This document shows positions 5,691-7,882 of a stretch of DNA of 7,882 nt, one piece after another (within the stretch, counting starts at the first letter, position 1; each line of letters starts with the position of its first letter). The position numbers and the translations under genes were made by a program. Source of the stretch: Comamonadaceae bacterium CG_4_10_14_3_um_filter_60_75 (GTDB taxonomy: Bacteria; Pseudomonadota; Gammaproteobacteria; Burkholderiales; Burkholderiaceae_C); contig PFKL01000001.1 in assembly GCA_002784245.1 (NCBI GenBank), positions 1 to 7,882 on the forward strand, in the 5' to 3' direction. The notes under the pieces were generated by a model. It worked only from the letters and a program-made list of their open reading frames with translations. It did not search any database and was not told the DNA's origin.

Positions 5691-7498
5691 GCCAGTGTCT
5701 CCAGGTGTGCACCGTGGTCATCGCGTCCGGTGGCCAGACGCGCTTGCGAGAGCTCGGCGTCCATGTCAAAGCCGGGAACAAAGTGCAGCGATGTCACATA
5801 CTTGTCATAGGCGGGGCGAAATTTGGCAATGGTGTCACGCAGCGGGTTGCAGGCAGTCGCGCCCAGGCCGCAATGGGTGGCGCTGTGCATCAGCTTGTCC
5901 AGCTCAAACAGTATCTGCACGTCGTCGCCAGAGCCGTAGCCGCGTTTGAGCTTGTCCATGCGACGCAACACCAGTTGGGTACCGACCCGGCACGGGGTGC
6001 AAAAACCACAACTCTCATGGGCGAAAAACTGGGCAAAATTGAGCGCCACTTCAAACATGTCGCGACTGCGGTCAAACACCATGAACGCACCCGCGGTGTG
6101 CACGTCCTCGAAGCCGATGTGGCGACCAAATTCTGACGCCGACAGGCACACGCCCGAAGGCCCACCCACCTGCACCGCCTGCGTATTGCGCGCGCCACAG
6201 TCTTCCAGAATGCGGCCAATGCGTGTGCCAAACGGGTATTCATAAATACCGGGGCGCTCACAGTCCCCCGAGACCGAGTGAAGCTTGGTTCCGGTGGATT
6301 GCGCCGTGCCAATGCCGCGCCACCAGTCGGCCCCGTGCAGCGCAATGTGCGTCACCGCGCAAAAGGTTTCCACATTATTGACCGTGGTCGGCTGCCCCAG
6401 GTAGCCGTGCTCCACCGGAAACGGCGGCCGGATGCGCGGTGTGCCGCGCTTGCCCTCCAGCGACTCGATCAGTGCCGACTCTTCACCGCACACATAGGCG
6501 CCAGCGCCCAGATGGATCGTGAGGTCAAAGTCAAACCCGGCCTGCCCAAGAATCGCCGCACCCAGCAAGCCGGCTTCGCGGCGGCGCTGCAATACCGCTT
6601 GCAGCTGGTCGAGCAAAAAGCGGTATTCGCCACGCAGGTAGATGAAGCCCTGGCGCGCGCCCACCACCCGTGCGCCAATCGTCATGCCCTCCACCACCGC
6701 GTCAAAGCTGTGCATCAGCAACACCCGGTCCTTGAAGGTGCCGGGTTCGCCTTCATCGGCGTTGCAGACGATGTAACGTGTTTCGCCCGGGGCGTTGCGG
6801 CACAGTTGCCATTTGGTGCCAGTGGCGTAACCGGCGCCACCACGGCCGCGCAGCTTGGCGCGCTTGAGCTCGTCAAGCATGGCTTGCGGACCGCGTGCCA
6901 GCACCGCGGCCAGCGCCTGCCCGGGCGCGGGTTGCACACCGAGCTTGACGTCGGCACGCTGAATGTTCTCGTCAACCCGCGACCAGTCCACAGGCCATTG
7001 TTCAGGCGGCGTTTTTTGCTCGATCAGCGTGGCCAGATGGTCGATGCGCGTTGGCGTCAGACGCGTCACCACCTGGTGGTGGTTGACCAGCAGCGCGGGA
7101 CCCTGGTCGCACAGCCCCGTGCATGAGGTGGTGGTCACACTGACGCGGCCATCTGCTCGCATCTCGCCAGGACGCACTTTGAGCAGATGGCACAGGTGAC
7201 GCAGCATTTCTTCGCTACCGCCCATGCGGTCGGTGATGTTGTCGCTGAACAGGATGCGGTAGCTGCCCACTGGCTGCAAGTGCAGGAACCGGTAAAAGCC
7301 TGCCACGCCTTCCACATGGGCCAGCGTGACACCCAGGGCGCGGGCAATTTGGCCCAATGCCGGGCGCGGCAACCAACCGTGCTGGGCCTGCAATTCACGC
7401 AGAATTTGCACCAAGGCATGTGGGTCGGCATGGTAGCGCGCCAGCAAGGTCTTGAGGCTCGACGCGGAAACGGCCGAAGAATGGCTGAGGTTGCTCAT
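5687..7498 (-). CDS. hoxF: NAD-reducing hydrogenase diaphorase large subunit HoxF (NuoE-NuoF fusion)
   Basis: HoxF is the NAD(H)- and flavin-binding subunit of the soluble hydrogenase. Its 603 residues join a NuoE-like domain (about 15-160) to a NuoF-like domain (about 200-570), the arrangement of Ralstonia-type HoxF, so no separate hoxE is needed. In the second domain RGRGGAGYATGTKW (217-230), NADEGEPGTFKDR (246-258) and GAGAYVCGEESALI (331-344) form the FMN and NADH sites. ESCGFCTPC (Cys497, Cys500, Cys503) with Cys543 in HCGLG binds the [4Fe-4S] cluster. In the NuoE-like domain only the second cysteine pair is present (Cys126, Cys130 in TTSCTGLCDQGP); the positions of the first pair are Ser85 and Asp90. 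The ATG at 7498 is preceded by GGGGGAG ending 10 bases upstream. It is the first hox gene, 109 bp after hisD, so a hox promoter, if separate, should lie in that gap. Confidence 0.96.
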   Translation of the reverse strand: MSNLSHSSAVSASSLKTLLARYHADPHALVQILRELQAQHGWLPRPALGQIARALGVTLAHVEGVAGFYRFLHLQPVGSYRILFSDNITDRMGGSEEMLRHLCHLLKVRPGEMRADGRVSVTTTSCTGLCDQGPALLVNHHQVVTRLTPTRIDHLATLIEQKTPPEQWPVDWSRVDENIQRADVKLGVQPAPGQALAAVLARGPQAMLDELKRAKLRGRGGAGYATGTKWQLCRNAPGETRYIVCNADEGEPGTFKDRVLLMHSFDAVVEGMTIGARVVGARQGFIYLRGEYRFLLDQLQAVLQRRREAGLLGAAILGQAGFDFDLTIHLGAGAYVCGEESALIESLEGKRGTPRIRPPFPVEHGYLGQPTTVNNVETFCAVTHIALHGADWWRGIGTAQSTGTKLHSVSGDCERPGIYEYPFGTRIGRILEDCGARNTQAVQVGGPSGVCLSASEFGRHIGFEDVHTAGAFMVFDRSRDMFEVALNFAQFFAHESCGFCTPCRVGTQLVLRRMDKLKRGYGSGDDVQILFELDKLMHSATHCGLGATACNPLRDTIAKFRPAYDKYVTSLHFVPGFDMDAELSQARLATGRDDHGAHLETLA

Positions 7499-7507
7499 GG
7501 TTGCAGG

Positions 7508-7558
7508 ACTCCCCCGGTAAAAACGTGAAGAAAGTCTAATCTCGCCCGTACTCCCCCG
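7508..7558. repeat. Pair of 9-bp direct repeats upstream of hoxF
   Basis: The plus strand carries actcccccg at 7508-7516 and again at 7550-7558, which is CGGGGGAGT on the hoxF coding strand. The copies are 42 bp apart start to start, close to four helical turns, and both lie in the gap between hisD and hoxF. The copy nearer the gene includes the likely hoxF ribosome binding site. They could be paired protein-binding sites or a chance repeat of a G-rich run. I see no convincing sigma-70 or sigma-54 promoter in the gap; TTGACC near 7568-7573 has no good -10 partner. Confidence 0.3.
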
Positions 7559-7570
7559 TTCTGTCGCAGG

Positions 7571-7609
7571 TCAAGAAAACCCGCCTTCTAATAATGGGTA
7601 AGTCGGGCT
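7571..7609 (-). terminator. Weak terminator-like stem after hisD
   Basis: In minus-strand RNA AGCCCG (7609-7604), overlapping the hisD stop codon, can pair with CGGGUU (7583-7578) across a 20-base loop, and the stem runs into UUCUU. The stem is six pairs including one G-U, and the loop is long. As an intrinsic terminator separating hisD from hox it is only a possibility, and transcription from the his promoter may well continue into hoxF. Confidence 0.2.
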
Positions 7610-7882
7610 ACTTCAGTCGCAGCTCGGCGGCACGTGCATGGGCCTGCAAGCCTTCGCCGTGCGCCAGAACCGACGCAATCTGACCCAACGTTTGCGCGCC
7701 CGCTTCGCTGACTTCAATCAGGCTGCTGCGCTTTTGGAAGTCGTACACACCCAGCGGTGAGCTAAAGCGCGCGGTGCCGCTGGTGGGCAGCACATGGTTG
7801 GGACCAGCGCAATAGTCGCCCAGGCTTTCGCTGGTGTACGCGCCCATGAAAATCGCCCCGGCGTGCTTGAGCAGCGGCTCCC
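7608..7882 (-). CDS. hisD: Histidinol dehydrogenase HisD (C-terminal 90 residues; 5' end outside window)
   Basis: HisD carries out the last two steps of histidine synthesis, oxidising L-histidinol to L-histidine with two NAD+. Only the C-terminal 90 residues are visible, entering at the window edge in frame and ending with TAG at 7610-7608. The segment KHAGAIFMG, then ESLGDYCAGPNHVLPT and GTARFSSPLGVYDF, are highly conserved in HisD. The Asp of GDY and the His of GLQAHARAA match, by family alignment, the zinc-binding Asp360 and His419 of E. coli HisD. The fragment ends in AAELRLK, a normal C-terminus, so the gene is not truncated by the hydrogenase cluster that follows. In related bacteria hisD is usually followed directly by hisC; here five hox genes lie between them. 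Confidence 0.96.
   Translation of the reverse strand, partial: EPLLKHAGAIFMGAYTSESLGDYCAGPNHVLPTSGTARFSSPLGVYDFQKRSSLIEVSEAGAQTLGQIASVLAHGEGLQAHARAAELRLK

Noticed and set aside
6278..7126. Plus-strand open frame of 282 codons opposite hoxF
   Set aside because: It lies wholly within hoxF, which has all expected NuoF motifs; composition is that of an antisense shadow with no domain signal.
7109..7246. Frameshift or sequencing error as the cause of the missing HoxF cysteines
   Set aside because: The frame is continuous, and the surrounding residues (FSDNITDRMGG, then VRPGEMRADGRVS) align with NuoE without gaps, so these are substitutions and not a shift.
7499..7607. Insertion-sequence ends or target-site duplications at the edges of the hox cluster
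   Set aside because: I compared the hisD-hoxF gap with the hoxW-hisC gap by eye and found no shared direct or inverted repeat and no transposase remnant.

Overview
The window (7,882 bp, GC-rich) is densely coding and every supported gene lies on the minus strand, so transcription runs from high to low coordinates. In transcription order it reads: hisD (3' end only), hoxF, hoxU, hoxY, hoxH, hoxW, hisC, hisB, hisH (3' end cut off by the window edge). The protein sequences, the betaproteobacterial order hisD-hisC-hisB-hisH, and a short AT-rich repeat at the hisB/hisH junction of a kind I recall from Comamonadaceae genomes suggest a Comamonadaceae betaproteobacterium, possibly Rhodoferax-like. 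The genus is a guess from memory and was not searched.

Region by region: 7608-7882 encodes the last 90 residues of histidinol dehydrogenase. After a 109-bp gap comes a compact five-gene cluster (7498 down to 2413) for a soluble NAD-reducing [NiFe] hydrogenase of the Hox / group 3d type. It comprises the diaphorase HoxF and its electron-transfer partner HoxU, the hydrogenase small subunit HoxY, the large subunit HoxH, and the HoxH-processing protease HoxW. Three of its four internal junctions are ATGA stop/start overlaps, and the fourth (hoxY/hoxH) is a 16-bp gap with a clear ribosome binding site. A 93-bp gap containing an 8-bp-stem hairpin then leads to hisC, hisB (ATGA overlap) and, after 51 bp, hisH.

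How the genes work together: the Hox proteins should form a cytoplasmic enzyme coupling H2 oxidation to NAD+ reduction, or the reverse. Electrons pass between the Ni-Fe site of HoxH, the Fe-S clusters of HoxY, HoxU and HoxF, and the flavin/NAD(H) site in HoxF. HoxW trims the HoxH C-terminus after nickel insertion. No hyp maturation genes, hoxE or hoxI are present here, so maturation factors must be encoded elsewhere. HisD, HisC, HisB and HisH are histidine biosynthesis enzymes.

The most notable feature is architectural: an intact hydrogenase operon sits in the same orientation inside what is normally a continuous histidine operon, between hisD and hisC. A second point is that the N-terminal NuoE-like domain of HoxF keeps only two of the four cysteines expected for a [2Fe-2S] cluster. 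I see no wholly new system. No gap between genes exceeds 110 bp, and I found no tRNA, rRNA, CRISPR array or insertion sequence.
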